Below the pieces are notes generated by a model. That model worked only from the letters and a program-made list of their open reading frames with translations, was not told the DNA's origin and did not search any database. The translations under genes were made by a program, and so were the position numbers. Positions 26,588 to 35,163 of a DNA stretch of 64,000 nucleotides are shown here, piece by piece (positions within the stretch are counted from its first letter, which is position 1; each line of letters begins with the position of its first letter). The stretch lies in NCBI GenBank assembly GCA_018650845.1, contig JABIFF010000008.1, positions 186,001 through 250,000 on the forward strand, written 5' to 3'. The stretch comes from Chloroflexota bacterium. GTDB taxonomy: Bacteria > Chloroflexota > Dehalococcoidia > Lucifugimonadales > Lucifugimonadaceae.

Positions 26588-26622
26588 CAGATTTTCTATT
26601 CGATTAGTCTCGAAATGAAGGT

Positions 26623-28020
26623 TTATGCCTTCGGCTCAGTCATCGAAAGAGGTTCGAGCACCTTGTCCAACTCGGAATCGGAAAGGTCGGTTTCTCGGAG
26701 CGCAACTTCCTTGATCGTCTCGCCGCTTTCGGAGGCGACGTGAGCGAGACGAGCTGCTTCGTCATAGCCGATGATCGGTGCGAGGGCTGTGCAGATCGCT
26801 AGGCCTTGCATGACCATCTCTGGTCCCTTCTTAGTAGCGACGAGGCCATTGATGCACTGTCGTGCAAAGTTTTCGGCTGCTGCTGCTAGTAGATCAATTG
26901 ATTCGAGCAGGTTGTGGGCTGCAACTGGCATCATCACGTTCAGTTCGAAGTTTCCGGACTGTCCTGCGATTGCAATCGTTGCGTCGTTGCCGATTACCTG
27001 AGCGGAAACCATGGCTACCGATTCGGCGATAACTGGGTTGACCTTGCCAGGCATGATCGATGATCCGGGTTGTACTTCAGGAAGTGAAATTTCACCGATT
27101 CCAGCACGAGGCCCCGAGCCTAGCCATCGAACGTCGTTGGCGATTTTTAGCATGCCAACAGCGATGGATTTAAGTTCACCAGAAGCGGAAACCGCAGCAT
27201 CGAGAGTGCTCTGTGCTTGGAAGTGGTTTGTGGTTTCGGAAAGGTCGAGCCCAGTGAGGTCACGTAATCGAGAAATCACTCGTGATGCGAACTCAGGGTG
27301 CATGCCGATTCCGGTACCAACTGCAGTACCACCAAGAGCGAGTACTGAAAGTTCAGCCAGTGCCTTTTCAGCGCGCTTGCCAGCAAATTCAAGCTGACCA
27401 GCGTAGCCGAGGAATTCCTGACCGAGTCGAATAGGAGTGGCGTCCTGCAGGTGGGTTCGACCCGTCTTCACAACGCCCCAGAATTCTTCCGACTTGGCAC
27501 GTAGCGAGTCTTCGAGTTCTTTCAGAGCGGGGAGCAGATTGTCTTTGATTGCCCCTGAAGCTGCGAGGTGGATCGTGGAAGGGAATACGTCGTTGGACGA
27601 CTGCCCCTTGTTGACGTGGTCGTTGGGGTGAACCGGGTCTCTCGAACCAAGCTCGCCGCCAAGTGATTCGATTGCCACGTTTGAAATAACTTCGTTGGCG
27701 TTCATGTTGGTCGACGTGCCAGATCCAGTCTGGAAAATGTCGACAACGAACTGATCGTCGAACTCGCCGTTGATCACACGTTCAGCCGAAGCGATGATGG
27801 CGTTTGCGATCTTCGGATCGATCGAATCGAGGTCCAAGTTGACCACGGCAGCTGATTGCTTGATCTGGCCGATGGCTTTGATGAACGATCGACCGAGCCG
27901 AAGGTTACTAATCGGGAAGTTGAGTTCAGCGCGTCGTGCGTTTCCGCCGTAGTAGGCGTTTACTGGGACTTCTAATTCACCCATTGAATCGCGTTCGAGC
28001 CGCATTTCCTGCGAGGCCAT
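26623..28020 (-). CDS. fumC: Fumarate hydratase, class II
   Basis: Reversible hydration of fumarate to malate. 465 residues, homotetrameric iron-free class. Signature GSSIMPGKVNP near residue 318 holds the catalytic serine loop; TGRTHLQDATPIRLGQEF near 185 carries the general-base histidine region; GSGTSTNMNANEV near 98 binds substrate. ATG start with start-proximal segment typical of FumC. It lies downstream of an MFS gene in the same direction with a 119-bp gap. It completes the step between the Sdh and Mdh enzymes also encoded here. Confidence 0.95.
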   Translation of the reverse strand: MASQEMRLERDSMGELEVPVNAYYGGNARRAELNFPISNLRLGRSFIKAIGQIKQSAAVVNLDLDSIDPKIANAIIASAERVINGEFDDQFVVDIFQTGSGTSTNMNANEVISNVAIESLGGELGSRDPVHPNDHVNKGQSSNDVFPSTIHLAASGAIKDNLLPALKELEDSLRAKSEEFWGVVKTGRTHLQDATPIRLGQEFLGYAGQLEFAGKRAEKALAELSVLALGGTAVGTGIGMHPEFASRVISRLRDLTGLDLSETTNHFQAQSTLDAAVSASGELKSIAVGMLKIANDVRWLGSGPRAGIGEISLPEVQPGSSIMPGKVNPVIAESVAMVSAQVIGNDATIAIAGQSGNFELNVMMPVAAHNLLESIDLLAAAAENFARQCINGLVATKKGPEMVMQGLAICTALAPIIGYDEAARLAHVASESGETIKEVALRETDLSDSELDKVLEPLSMTEPKA

Positions 28021-28139
28021 CGTTCACTCCTGTTGTCTGGTATCTCGTTCGATCTATAAATTATGTTCGGCAGCGACCATACGAACGAGCGAAAGTAATG
28101 ATAATCCCGGGAGGACGTGTTGAACCGCTATTTGAATCG

Positions 28140-29351
28140 TTATCTGGGGAGCGGTTTTACAAGCGCGATGGCCCCACCGATCACAGTCGATGCGGCTGCT
28201 GCCCAGAACACCATTTCGATTCCGAAGGCGGCTGCGATAGGTCCGGATGCGGCGGGCCCGAGAAGCATTCCAATTGCGTAAAGGGCTTGATACGAGCCCA
28301 TCGCCGTGGCTCTTATGGCTACTGGGGCTGATGCGAGAGCCATGCTGATGAGCACGGTGTTCATCATGCCCCTGCCAAAGCCGTTGAACGCCTGCAGCGC
28401 TCCCAGCGTCATTAGATCGGTGGTGATCGTCATCACGATGAGTGAGAAGAGGGTGGCTAGAGCAGCGACCATCACGGCGGTCGTTGGTCCCCAGCGTTTC
28501 GATACCCATGCCGAAACGGCTGTTCCACCGACGGCTGCCAGAAGCCCGGCTGTAGTGATGTATCCGATTTCAGATTTCGAGGCACCCAAGTTTTCTGCGT
28601 GAATAGGCAGGAAGCCAAAATTCACACCGAATGTCACGAATTGCAGTGTGATCGCAATTGCTGATACTCGGAGCAGCAGGGGAGTTTTGAGAATTCCGAC
28701 CAGAGTATTGAACGAGTATTTTCGAGCAGCAACGATTTTTGGTTCTGGTGCGGAAAGAAGCAGCAGAGCACCCGCGAATCCAACTCCTGCTGCGCCGTAG
28801 AACGTACTCAGGTTGCCAAAATATTCGGCTGCAATGCCGCCGATGAACGTTGCCGTGACGAGCGAGAGGGTGTTCACCGACATGATGATCGCCATGGCGC
28901 GTGATGTGTTGCCAGCTGGGTAGTACGAGGCGAACAGGACGCTAATAGCAACCCAGCCCGCTGCGGCTACTCCGGTGAGTGTTCGGGCTGCGAACAGCGA
29001 CCATGCATCGGGTGATAGCGCTAACCACACGGCTCCGAGTGCGCTGAAAACGAGTGCGCCAACGGCAAATGGCTTTCTACCGATGATGTCGGATCCAACA
29101 CCGATAGGGATTCGCAGCAGCAACTGACCAATTGCGTATGAGGCGATGATGATTCCAACCATTTCAAGGTTGGCACCAAGATCTTGTGCGTGAAGCGGGA
29201 GAACCGGAACGTACAGATATAGAGATATCCAGAAGAAGTACGTTGCGACAGCGACTGTGACTATGTAGCGGGTCTGCGATTTTCCGGATGGAGCATCGGC
29301 TGGACTCTGGGGTGAATCGATCGTTGTCGATTCGTTCGACGCGTTGGTCAA
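28140..29351 (-). CDS. MFS transporter
   Basis: 403 residues with twelve hydrophobic segments after a polar Ser/Pro-rich N-terminus of about 30 residues. The loop 2-3 motif reads GVGSDIIGRKPF near residue 92. TTG start with GGAG ten bases upstream. The sequence resembles sugar or drug efflux MFS members; substrate unknown. It is divergent from the ahbC-like gene and shares a 177-bp intergenic region with it. Confidence 0.86.
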   Translation of the reverse strand: MTNASNESTTIDSPQSPADAPSGKSQTRYIVTVAVATYFFWISLYLYVPVLPLHAQDLGANLEMVGIIIASYAIGQLLLRIPIGVGSDIIGRKPFAVGALVFSALGAVWLALSPDAWSLFAARTLTGVAAAGWVAISVLFASYYPAGNTSRAMAIIMSVNTLSLVTATFIGGIAAEYFGNLSTFYGAAGVGFAGALLLLSAPEPKIVAARKYSFNTLVGILKTPLLLRVSAIAITLQFVTFGVNFGFLPIHAENLGASKSEIGYITTAGLLAAVGGTAVSAWVSKRWGPTTAVMVAALATLFSLIVMTITTDLMTLGALQAFNGFGRGMMNTVLISMALASAPVAIRATAMGSYQALYAIGMLLGPAASGPIAAAFGIEMVFWAAAASTVIGGAIALVKPLPR

Positions 29352-29528
29352 CGGAGATTTGCTCCGGAAACGTTTTCTCTTCTTTTTGAGATTCTCATGC
29401 GTTTAAGTCGTTCATCACGTCGAAACTGGCTAGCGTTAGCGGGGTAAAGAATACCGCTGTGTCTCCCGGGCTGGCTGGGTAATAGGCACCAACTGTCGGT
29501 ATTTTGGATATTGATAAGGGAACCTAGA

Positions 29529-30728
29529 TTGCTAAATGTGACTCGTTTGCTGTGTGATGAACCTGCTCCTGGCGACGATCTACGGTATGGCGAGAAGAGT
29601 ATTGAGCACGGAATGAGGCTCAACTCGGTTCATCAACGACCTATCGTGGTTTGGAATATCACAAGAACGTGCAACCTCCACTGCGCTCATTGCTACGCGT
29701 CGTCGCAGGACGAGCAGTACCCGGGTGAACTGAGCACTGCTAAAGCCAAGACGGTTCTTGAAGACCTTGCCGATTACAAGGTGCCGGTCGTTTTGTTTTC
29801 AGGCGGAGAGCCGACGATTCGACCTGACCTACCAGAACTAATCGCATATGCGAATGAACTCGGCGGATTGAACCCACTGATTTCAACCAATGGAACTCTT
29901 CTCGATAAGCCGATGGTGAAACGTCTGTGGGATGCAGGGTTGAGACGTGCGGGGATCAGCATGGACGGGATGGAAGCTGTTCACGATAAGTTCCGCGGAT
30001 CAAAGGGCTCGTGGAAGCTGAGTCTTGAGGGCATTCGCAACTCGCTTGAGGCTGGGATGCGAGTTAGCTTGCGAGTGACTGTTACTGATCGGAACATTCA
30101 AGATCTGCCTCAATTGTTTGATCTTGCAGAACGTGAGGGTATCCCGAGAGTTTGTGTTTACCACCTTGCGTACGCAGGCCGTGGAGAGAAACTTCTGCGC
30201 TTCGATCTTGAACACGAAGAACGTCGCAAGATGGTTGATTATGTGTTCGAGCGCACGATTCAGTCGTACGCCAAAGGTCACAAGCTTGAGGTTCTAACAG
30301 TCGACAATCACACAGACGCCGCCTACTTGCAGATGTGGGTCGACAAAAACATGCCTGCGGAATCTGATCGGGTAAGAGCCCTTCAGGCTCGCAACGGCGG
30401 CAACACTGCTGGCAAAGGCATGGGCAATATCGACAATCTGGGCAATGTTCACCCTGATCAGTTCTGGTGGAATCAGACGATTGGCAACGTGAAAGAGCGA
30501 AAATTCTCTGAAATTTGGGAAGATGACTCGATTGAGTTGCTTTCGAATCTTCGAGATCGAAAATCGCTGCTTCCTGAAGATTGCAAGAGCTGTAAGTGGC
30601 TCGGTATGTGCAACGGAAACCTTCGGGTTCGCGCTGAATCTGCAACAGGTGAGATTTTCGGTAAGGATCCTGCTTGCTATCTCTCAGAAGAAGAACGTCA
30701 GCCTGAGTTAGTTGGAGCACAGGCTTAA
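29529..30728 (+). CDS. ahbC: Radical SAM/SPASM protein, AhbC (12,18-didecarboxysiroheme deacetylase)-like
   Basis: In the siroheme-dependent heme pathway AhbC removes the two acetate groups from didecarboxysiroheme to give iron-coproporphyrin. Radical SAM cluster ligands are C48, C52 and C55 (TRTCNLHCAHC). The C-terminal SPASM-type cysteines lie in CKSCKWLGMCNGNLRVRAE and DPACYLSEEE, as in AhbC/NirJ. Start TTG at 29529 is preferred over the TTG at 29511: AAGGGA stands seven bases ahead, and the resulting N-terminus matches AhbC, including the DDLRYG segment. 399 residues. NirJ (heme d1) is the main alternative, but the next gene is AhbD-like. Stop overlaps the next start by one base. Confidence 0.82.
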   Translation: MLNVTRLLCDEPAPGDDLRYGEKSIEHGMRLNSVHQRPIVVWNITRTCNLHCAHCYASSQDEQYPGELSTAKAKTVLEDLADYKVPVVLFSGGEPTIRPDLPELIAYANELGGLNPLISTNGTLLDKPMVKRLWDAGLRRAGISMDGMEAVHDKFRGSKGSWKLSLEGIRNSLEAGMRVSLRVTVTDRNIQDLPQLFDLAEREGIPRVCVYHLAYAGRGEKLLRFDLEHEERRKMVDYVFERTIQSYAKGHKLEVLTVDNHTDAAYLQMWVDKNMPAESDRVRALQARNGGNTAGKGMGNIDNLGNVHPDQFWWNQTIGNVKERKFSEIWEDDSIELLSNLRDRKSLLPEDCKSCKWLGMCNGNLRVRAESATGEIFGKDPACYLSEEERQPELVGAQA

Positions 30729-31891
30729 TGGCTGGCTCAGCAGGGTCCACAAGGCACGGGCATCCCGGTGGTAGCCCTGGAGGGCATCCGGGTGGGATGC
30801 CGGTGATTTCGAGTGATCTCGATCGTAATCCGGTCGTGATTTTCTGGGAAGTGACTCGGGCCTGTGCCTTGAAGTGCGAGCACTGTCGTGCGAAGGCTCA
30901 GCCGAAACGGCATCCACTTGAACTCGATACCGTTGATTCGTTGCGGGTTATGGACGAGTTCACGGAGTTCGATACGCCGCCTATTGTGGTTTTGTCTGGC
31001 GGCGATCCATTCATGCGGCGCGATATTTTTGAGATAGCTGAGTATGGGATAAAGAAAGGGCTTACCGTTTCCTTGTCCCCCTCAGCGACGGCATTGGTAA
31101 CTCGTGATCGATTGGCGAAGCTGGTTGATATCGGGGTACGACGGGTTTCGTTCTCGCTGGATGGCGCAAACGCCGAAACACACGATCGGTTCAGAGGGTT
31201 CGACGGCACGTTTAATCGCACATTGGGGGCGTTCGAAGCTGCGAACGACGTCGGATTATCGTTTCAGGTCAACACGACCATTACAAAGAGCACCAAATCA
31301 GCTTTGCCCGAGATAGCCGAAGTTGTGAAACAAAGTGGGGCTGCGATTTGGGATTTATTCTTCCTCGTTCCAACTGGGCGAGGACTTGATCTTGAGTTGA
31401 TGACTGCTGACGAACACGACGAGGTCTACAGCTGGATCATGTCCAACCAGCGAAACTGGGATTTCCGGGCAAAAACCACTTTGGGGCAACCGTTTCGTAG
31501 GGCGATGACCCTGAAACGGCTGACCGCAGGTGGCAGAGAGCTTTCATCCTTTTCTTCTGATGAAATAAAAGCGGCTTGGCCTGCACCTGCGACCAACGAT
31601 GGTCGAGGAATCTTTTTCATATCTCACTTGGGCGAGATTTACCCGAGCGGATTCATTCCACTGTCGGCAGGGAACGTTCGTAAGGACTCTGTCGTTGAGG
31701 TTTATCGCAACTCTGAAATGTTCACCAAGATTCGAGATCGTGAACAGCTGCAGGGCAAATGCGGAATATGTCCGTTCAACGTGATCTGTGGTGGATCGCG
31801 TTCGCGAGCGTACGCCATGACTGGCGATATGACGGCAGCAGACCCGACATGCCGATTCCAGCCACCTGCACTAGTTGGAAAAGCTGTCTAG
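30728..31891 (+). CDS. ahbD: Radical SAM/SPASM protein, AhbD (heme synthase)-like
   Basis: AhbD decarboxylates the two propionates of iron-coproporphyrin to make heme b. Ligands for the SAM cluster are C46, C50 and C53 (TRACALKCEHC). A C-terminal cluster region CGICPFNVICGGSRSRAYAM plus a later DPTC gives auxiliary Fe-S ligands in the style of AhbD and the related TIGR04053 group. The N-terminus carries a His/Gly/Pro-rich tail, GHPGGSPGGHPGG, which could bind metal. 387 residues. Overlap with the AhbC-like gene shows joint production. A peptide-modifying radical SAM is a less likely alternative, as no small peptide gene is adjacent. Confidence 0.78.
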   Translation: MAGSAGSTRHGHPGGSPGGHPGGMPVISSDLDRNPVVIFWEVTRACALKCEHCRAKAQPKRHPLELDTVDSLRVMDEFTEFDTPPIVVLSGGDPFMRRDIFEIAEYGIKKGLTVSLSPSATALVTRDRLAKLVDIGVRRVSFSLDGANAETHDRFRGFDGTFNRTLGAFEAANDVGLSFQVNTTITKSTKSALPEIAEVVKQSGAAIWDLFFLVPTGRGLDLELMTADEHDEVYSWIMSNQRNWDFRAKTTLGQPFRRAMTLKRLTAGGRELSSFSSDEIKAAWPAPATNDGRGIFFISHLGEIYPSGFIPLSAGNVRKDSVVEVYRNSEMFTKIRDREQLQGKCGICPFNVICGGSRSRAYAMTGDMTAADPTCRFQPPALVGKAV

Positions 31892-32449
31892 CTAAACCGT
31901 CACGCTGCCATCTTTGCCGAGAATGCCTGAGATTGCTTCGAGCATCCCAAGATGTCGATTGGCGTGGGCTAAGTAGCCGACCATCGCATCGCCAACGCTT
32001 GTGTCATTATCGTGCCAGTCGGTGAACTGGGCGTCGTACGAATTTTCATCGAGCTTTGCGACGCGCTTTTCGAGTAGATCGAACGCTTCTTTGGCGTATG
32101 ACCTGACTTTGGCGGTGCTAGGCAAAGGGAGAGACTGGCCGGATTCGTTGCCGAGTCCTGAACCTGCGCCCCACATTCCGAGATCGACCCCGTCGAAGCC
32201 CCATTCATCGGCGACTCCGGCGAACTCCCATAGTTCAGGAGTTTTCTCATCTACTACCGATGAAAGAAGACCCTGCACGTAGTCTGCCCAGCGAGCCATG
32301 TGCCACAGGTGCCACTTGCATGAAGGAGCGGTCGTAGTTGGCCATTTTGAGGCTTCATCTTCGGTGAGTGCATCGACTGCTTGAAGAATCTGACTATCGA
32401 GCTTGTTGAGTCGGGCGGAAATAATGTTGGAATGAGTTGGAATTGGCAT
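31892..32449 (-). CDS. DinB-like (DinB_2) four-helix protein
   Basis: Four-helix bundle metal-binding family related to DinB/YfiT and thiol-dependent S-transferases. Candidate metal histidines are in CKWHLWHMARW near residue 47-53 and in the HANRHLGML segment near 160. ATG at 32449 is chosen because the longer frame to 32515 runs into the neighbouring gene with no domain-like sequence; no good ribosome site is seen for either. 185 residues. Its stop abuts the stop of the convergent ahbD-like gene with no gap (TAGCTA). Confidence 0.7.
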   Translation of the reverse strand: MPIPTHSNIISARLNKLDSQILQAVDALTEDEASKWPTTTAPSCKWHLWHMARWADYVQGLLSSVVDEKTPELWEFAGVADEWGFDGVDLGMWGAGSGLGNESGQSLPLPSTAKVRSYAKEAFDLLEKRVAKLDENSYDAQFTDWHDNDTSVGDAMVGYLAHANRHLGMLEAISGILGKDGSVTV

Positions 32450-32493
32450 TTTTTGGTTTTGAGTGGTTAGTTGGCGAATGGAAATGCTTAGTT

Positions 32494-33669
32494 TTAAGCG
32501 TGGAGTCTCGCCCATTCAGGATCGGGATGCGAGGCGATAAAGTCGTGATCTAGTTCGTAACCCAGTCCAGGCTTATCTGGCAGGTGCAAGTGGCCATCTC
32601 GGATATCGAGTGGTTCGGTGATTACAGAATTGTAGTTTTTCAACGAGTGATCCGACATCTCAAGCCGGTAGATGTTTGGAACGTTCATCAGCACGTGAGC
32701 CCCGGTTACAACGTTGAAAGCACCCGAAGCGTCGTGGGGGCTGATCGGCACGTAGTAGGTTTCTGCGAGAACGGCGATGCGCTTCATTTCTGAAATGCCG
32801 CCAGTCCAGCAAATGTCGGGCATGATGTAGTTCACCAGACCTTCTTGCAGGTACGGTGCGAAATCCCAGCGTGTGTACTTTCGTTCGCCGATGCAGAGGT
32901 TGATATCGGTGTTCTGCCTGAGCTGTCGGTGTGCGTCGATGCTTTCTGGCTGGAGAGGTTCTTCAAACCAAGTTAGGTTGTGCTTCATCATTCGATTGCA
33001 CAATTCGGTTGCGGTTGAGACATCGAAGTTACCGTGGGCGTCGATCATGAGCTCGATGTTTGGTCCGATAGCTTCTCTGATGGCGGTCATCAGATCATCG
33101 GCGTATTCGGCTCCAGCGGGCGAGATTTTGCCGTCGATATAGCGACGGTGGTGCTTGCCCATTTCAGGCTGGAACGGATCGAGTTTTAGAGCTTGGTAGC
33201 CGAGAGCGACCTGTCGTTTGGCGTCGGCGACGGCTGCGTCGATGTCGTCGAGGTAGGAGACGTGCGAGTAGACGGGTACCGACTCACGCATCTTGCCACC
33301 GAGTAGATCCCAAACGGGTCGACCTACTGCTTTGCCCTTGATATCCCACAGCGCCATGTCGATTCCGCTGGCTAGGGTTGTGCCGAAGCCACGGGAGCCA
33401 AGCGTGCCGAAGCGACGATAGATTCGGTGCCAGATGGCGTCGATGTCGGCTGGGTCTTGTCCGACCAGCCCTTCTGAGAAATCTTGACCTTCAAGATCGT
33501 TCTTGAGCATTTCGTATGCCCGACCGACCACCAGCGCGCCGCCACCGCCAGAGTTGGTCGATTCACCAACACCGGTAATACCTTCATCTGTATCGATTTC
33601 AACGAACAGCCACGAACGATTGCTGCCCTCGGGTCGGGTTAGATAAACGCGCAGGTCGGTGATTTTCAT
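32494..33669 (-). CDS. Enolase-superfamily enzyme, mandelate racemase subgroup (paralogue 3)
   Basis: Third member in the window. D210 and H212 in IDAHG, E236 in WFEEP, E262 in IGER, D285 in MPDICWTGG and H312 in SPHDASG give the metal site and the Asp-His dyad; K162 stands alone in LKLDP where many family members have K-x-K. An insert around residues 163-188 (FQPEMGKHHRRYIDGK) is absent from paralogues 1 and 2. 391 residues, ATG start. A dehydratase on an acid sugar is most likely. The DinB gene follows it; the sugar isomerase gene is divergent. Confidence 0.9.
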   Translation of the reverse strand: MKITDLRVYLTRPEGSNRSWLFVEIDTDEGITGVGESTNSGGGGALVVGRAYEMLKNDLEGQDFSEGLVGQDPADIDAIWHRIYRRFGTLGSRGFGTTLASGIDMALWDIKGKAVGRPVWDLLGGKMRESVPVYSHVSYLDDIDAAVADAKRQVALGYQALKLDPFQPEMGKHHRRYIDGKISPAGAEYADDLMTAIREAIGPNIELMIDAHGNFDVSTATELCNRMMKHNLTWFEEPLQPESIDAHRQLRQNTDINLCIGERKYTRWDFAPYLQEGLVNYIMPDICWTGGISEMKRIAVLAETYYVPISPHDASGAFNVVTGAHVLMNVPNIYRLEMSDHSLKNYNSVITEPLDIRDGHLHLPDKPGLGYELDHDFIASHPDPEWARLHA

Positions 33670-33809
33670 GATTGAGCTTTCTCAGGTATCGGTTTGACTG
33701 GAATCGTCTATTTCGCAAAAGCAGCCATAACGAGTCAACGTCGGATCAAAGCGACCGGATAGTACACCTCTTTGGTCAATTGGGGCTAACTGGCGGCAAC
33801 AGGCGGTGG

Positions 33810-33820
33810 TAGACTCCGCC
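33810..33820 (+). promoter_or_regulatory. Candidate -10 region TAGACTCCGCC
   Basis: A TAGACTCCGCC sequence 86 bp ahead of the sugar isomerase gene is almost the same as TATACTCCGCC at 36518-36528, about 100 bp ahead of the HpcH/HpaI gene. TATACT is close to the sigma-70 -10 consensus. No good -35 was recognised for either, so this is tentative. Confidence 0.3.
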
Positions 33821-33866
33821 CGATCATTGAAATTCGCTGGAAATACTGGCGATACGCAGGTGCATT

Positions 33867-33884
33867 CCCTGAATTTGTTCAGGG
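33867..33884 (+). repeat. Palindromic repeat CCCTGAA-TTTG-TTCAGGG
   Basis: A 7-bp stem with 4-base loop, fourth member of the TGAA...TTCA palindrome family, just upstream of the sugar isomerase ribosome site. Being inside the leader, it could also affect translation. Confidence 0.6.
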
Positions 33885-33905
33885 TAATTCAGGAATTTTG
33901 TAAAA

Positions 33906-34823
33906 ATGAGATTTTGTTACGCCCACCGCCGATTTGCTCTGTACCCACAGTCAGTGGATAGCTGGAGTCTCTCACCGGATAACTACACCGACGACTTTTT
34001 GAAGAAGACCAAGAGTCTCGGCTTTGACGCTCTAGAAGTTGGACTCGAAGTTATGACTCAGCTGGGAACTGAGTCGAAAGTCAAAGAATTCGCTGCAAAG
34101 TTGAACGGCTTTGGATTGGATGTTGGGTGTGTACGAGCTGGCGGCACATTGCATGACGCCATGAACGGTCCTCGCAATCGAGAGCGACTCGATGAGGCGA
34201 TTCAGTACGCCGGATGGAGCGGGGCTGAAGTTATTAATGGCGCTATGAGCGCGCCGAACCGCCACCCCGAGGCTTACCCGGGTGCTTCAAGCGGATACCC
34301 GGTTTCTCAAGATTCTTCGCGTGACGCTATGTTGAGCGTTTACGAAGGTCTTGCGCCAGTATTCCAGGCTGCATCTGCGAAGGCATCGGATGTTGGAGCG
34401 AACATTACGGTTGAGATTCACCAGAACTCACCGGTAGATAATTCTCAATCGGCGTTGCTGCTCCACGGGCTTGTTGATCGCGACAACTTTGGTATCAACC
34501 CAGACATCGGAAATATTCTCTGGACATACGATGTTCCTGAAGAGGATTTTGATGTGGCGATCGATGCTGTGGCTCCGATTGCAAAGTACTGGCACTGCAA
34601 GAACTTGCACACCGTTTACCACGCCGAGGACAACCGGTCGGTATTCGTTCGGGTTCCTCTTCCAGATGGTGAAATCGACTACCGATACGCCATTTCAGCT
34701 ATGCACGCCGCAAACTACTCGGGCTACATGGTTATCGAGGGTGCTTGGGCTGGCGACCAGTGGGCGCAGGACAAGAAGTCGATCGACTACGCCAAGGCTA
34801 TTTGGGAAGAACTCGAAGCCTAA
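33906..34823 (+). CDS. Sugar phosphate isomerase/epimerase-like TIM-barrel protein
   Basis: AP endonuclease 2 / xylose isomerase-like barrel, 305 residues. Metal-site candidates typical of the fold: E in ITVEIHQNSP near residue 176, D in GINPDIGN near 200, H in YWHCKNLH near 236 and E in MVIEGAWAG near 285. Such proteins include sugar epimerases, inosose dehydratases and hydroxypyruvate isomerases. AGGA precedes the ATG. A strong terminator follows. Its divergent neighbour is an enolase-superfamily gene, so the two may share a substrate class. Confidence 0.82.
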   Translation: MRFCYAHRRFALYPQSVDSWSLSPDNYTDDFLKKTKSLGFDALEVGLEVMTQLGTESKVKEFAAKLNGFGLDVGCVRAGGTLHDAMNGPRNRERLDEAIQYAGWSGAEVINGAMSAPNRHPEAYPGASSGYPVSQDSSRDAMLSVYEGLAPVFQAASAKASDVGANITVEIHQNSPVDNSQSALLLHGLVDRDNFGINPDIGNILWTYDVPEEDFDVAIDAVAPIAKYWHCKNLHTVYHAEDNRSVFVRVPLPDGEIDYRYAISAMHAANYSGYMVIEGAWAGDQWAQDKKSIDYAKAIWEELEA

Positions 34824-34852
34824 TAACTCCGTAGTTTCAACGAACTAATTAG

Positions 34853-34884
34853 AAAGCCCCGGTCGTTTGACCGGGGCTTTTTTT
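34853..34884 (+). terminator. Intrinsic terminator after the sugar isomerase gene
   Basis: Twelve-bp stem AAAGCCCCGGTC (34853-34864) with GTTT loop and its complement to 34880, followed by a run of T. Confidence 0.95.
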
Positions 34885-35013
34885 GTGGGTGCAATTCCAG
34901 AAAAAGCATGCCCGATAGTCCAGTAGATAGGGGAGTGCACGCACGACACGTTGCCGTGTAGAAAGGATCATGGAATTTATAGACACGACTTCAGATCAGT
35001 AGGGGCAACTGAA

Positions 35014-35145
35014 ATGAAAAATCAACACACACGAATGAACGTAGGTACGCAGGTACGCGTCGCTAAGCGATTTCCCTCCCTTGTTTCATTCCTACCGATT
35101 GCCTTGTTCGCCGCTCTTGTAACGGCAATAGCGTTTATCGACTAA
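35014..35145 (+). CDS. Small single-helix membrane protein (candidate)
   Basis: 43 residues: a basic N-terminus (about 1-19) and one hydrophobic helix (about 22-42) ending in Asp, with a TAA stop. Start ATG is supported by AGGGGC eight bases upstream. It lies between a terminator and the end of a convergent MFS gene (18 bp gap). It is not recognised as any family. Coding status rests on the ribosome site and the membrane-helix pattern only. Confidence 0.45.
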   Translation: MKNQHTRMNVGTQVRVAKRFPSLVSFLPIALFAALVTAIAFID

Positions 35146-35163
35146 CGACAATCTCGCAACTTG

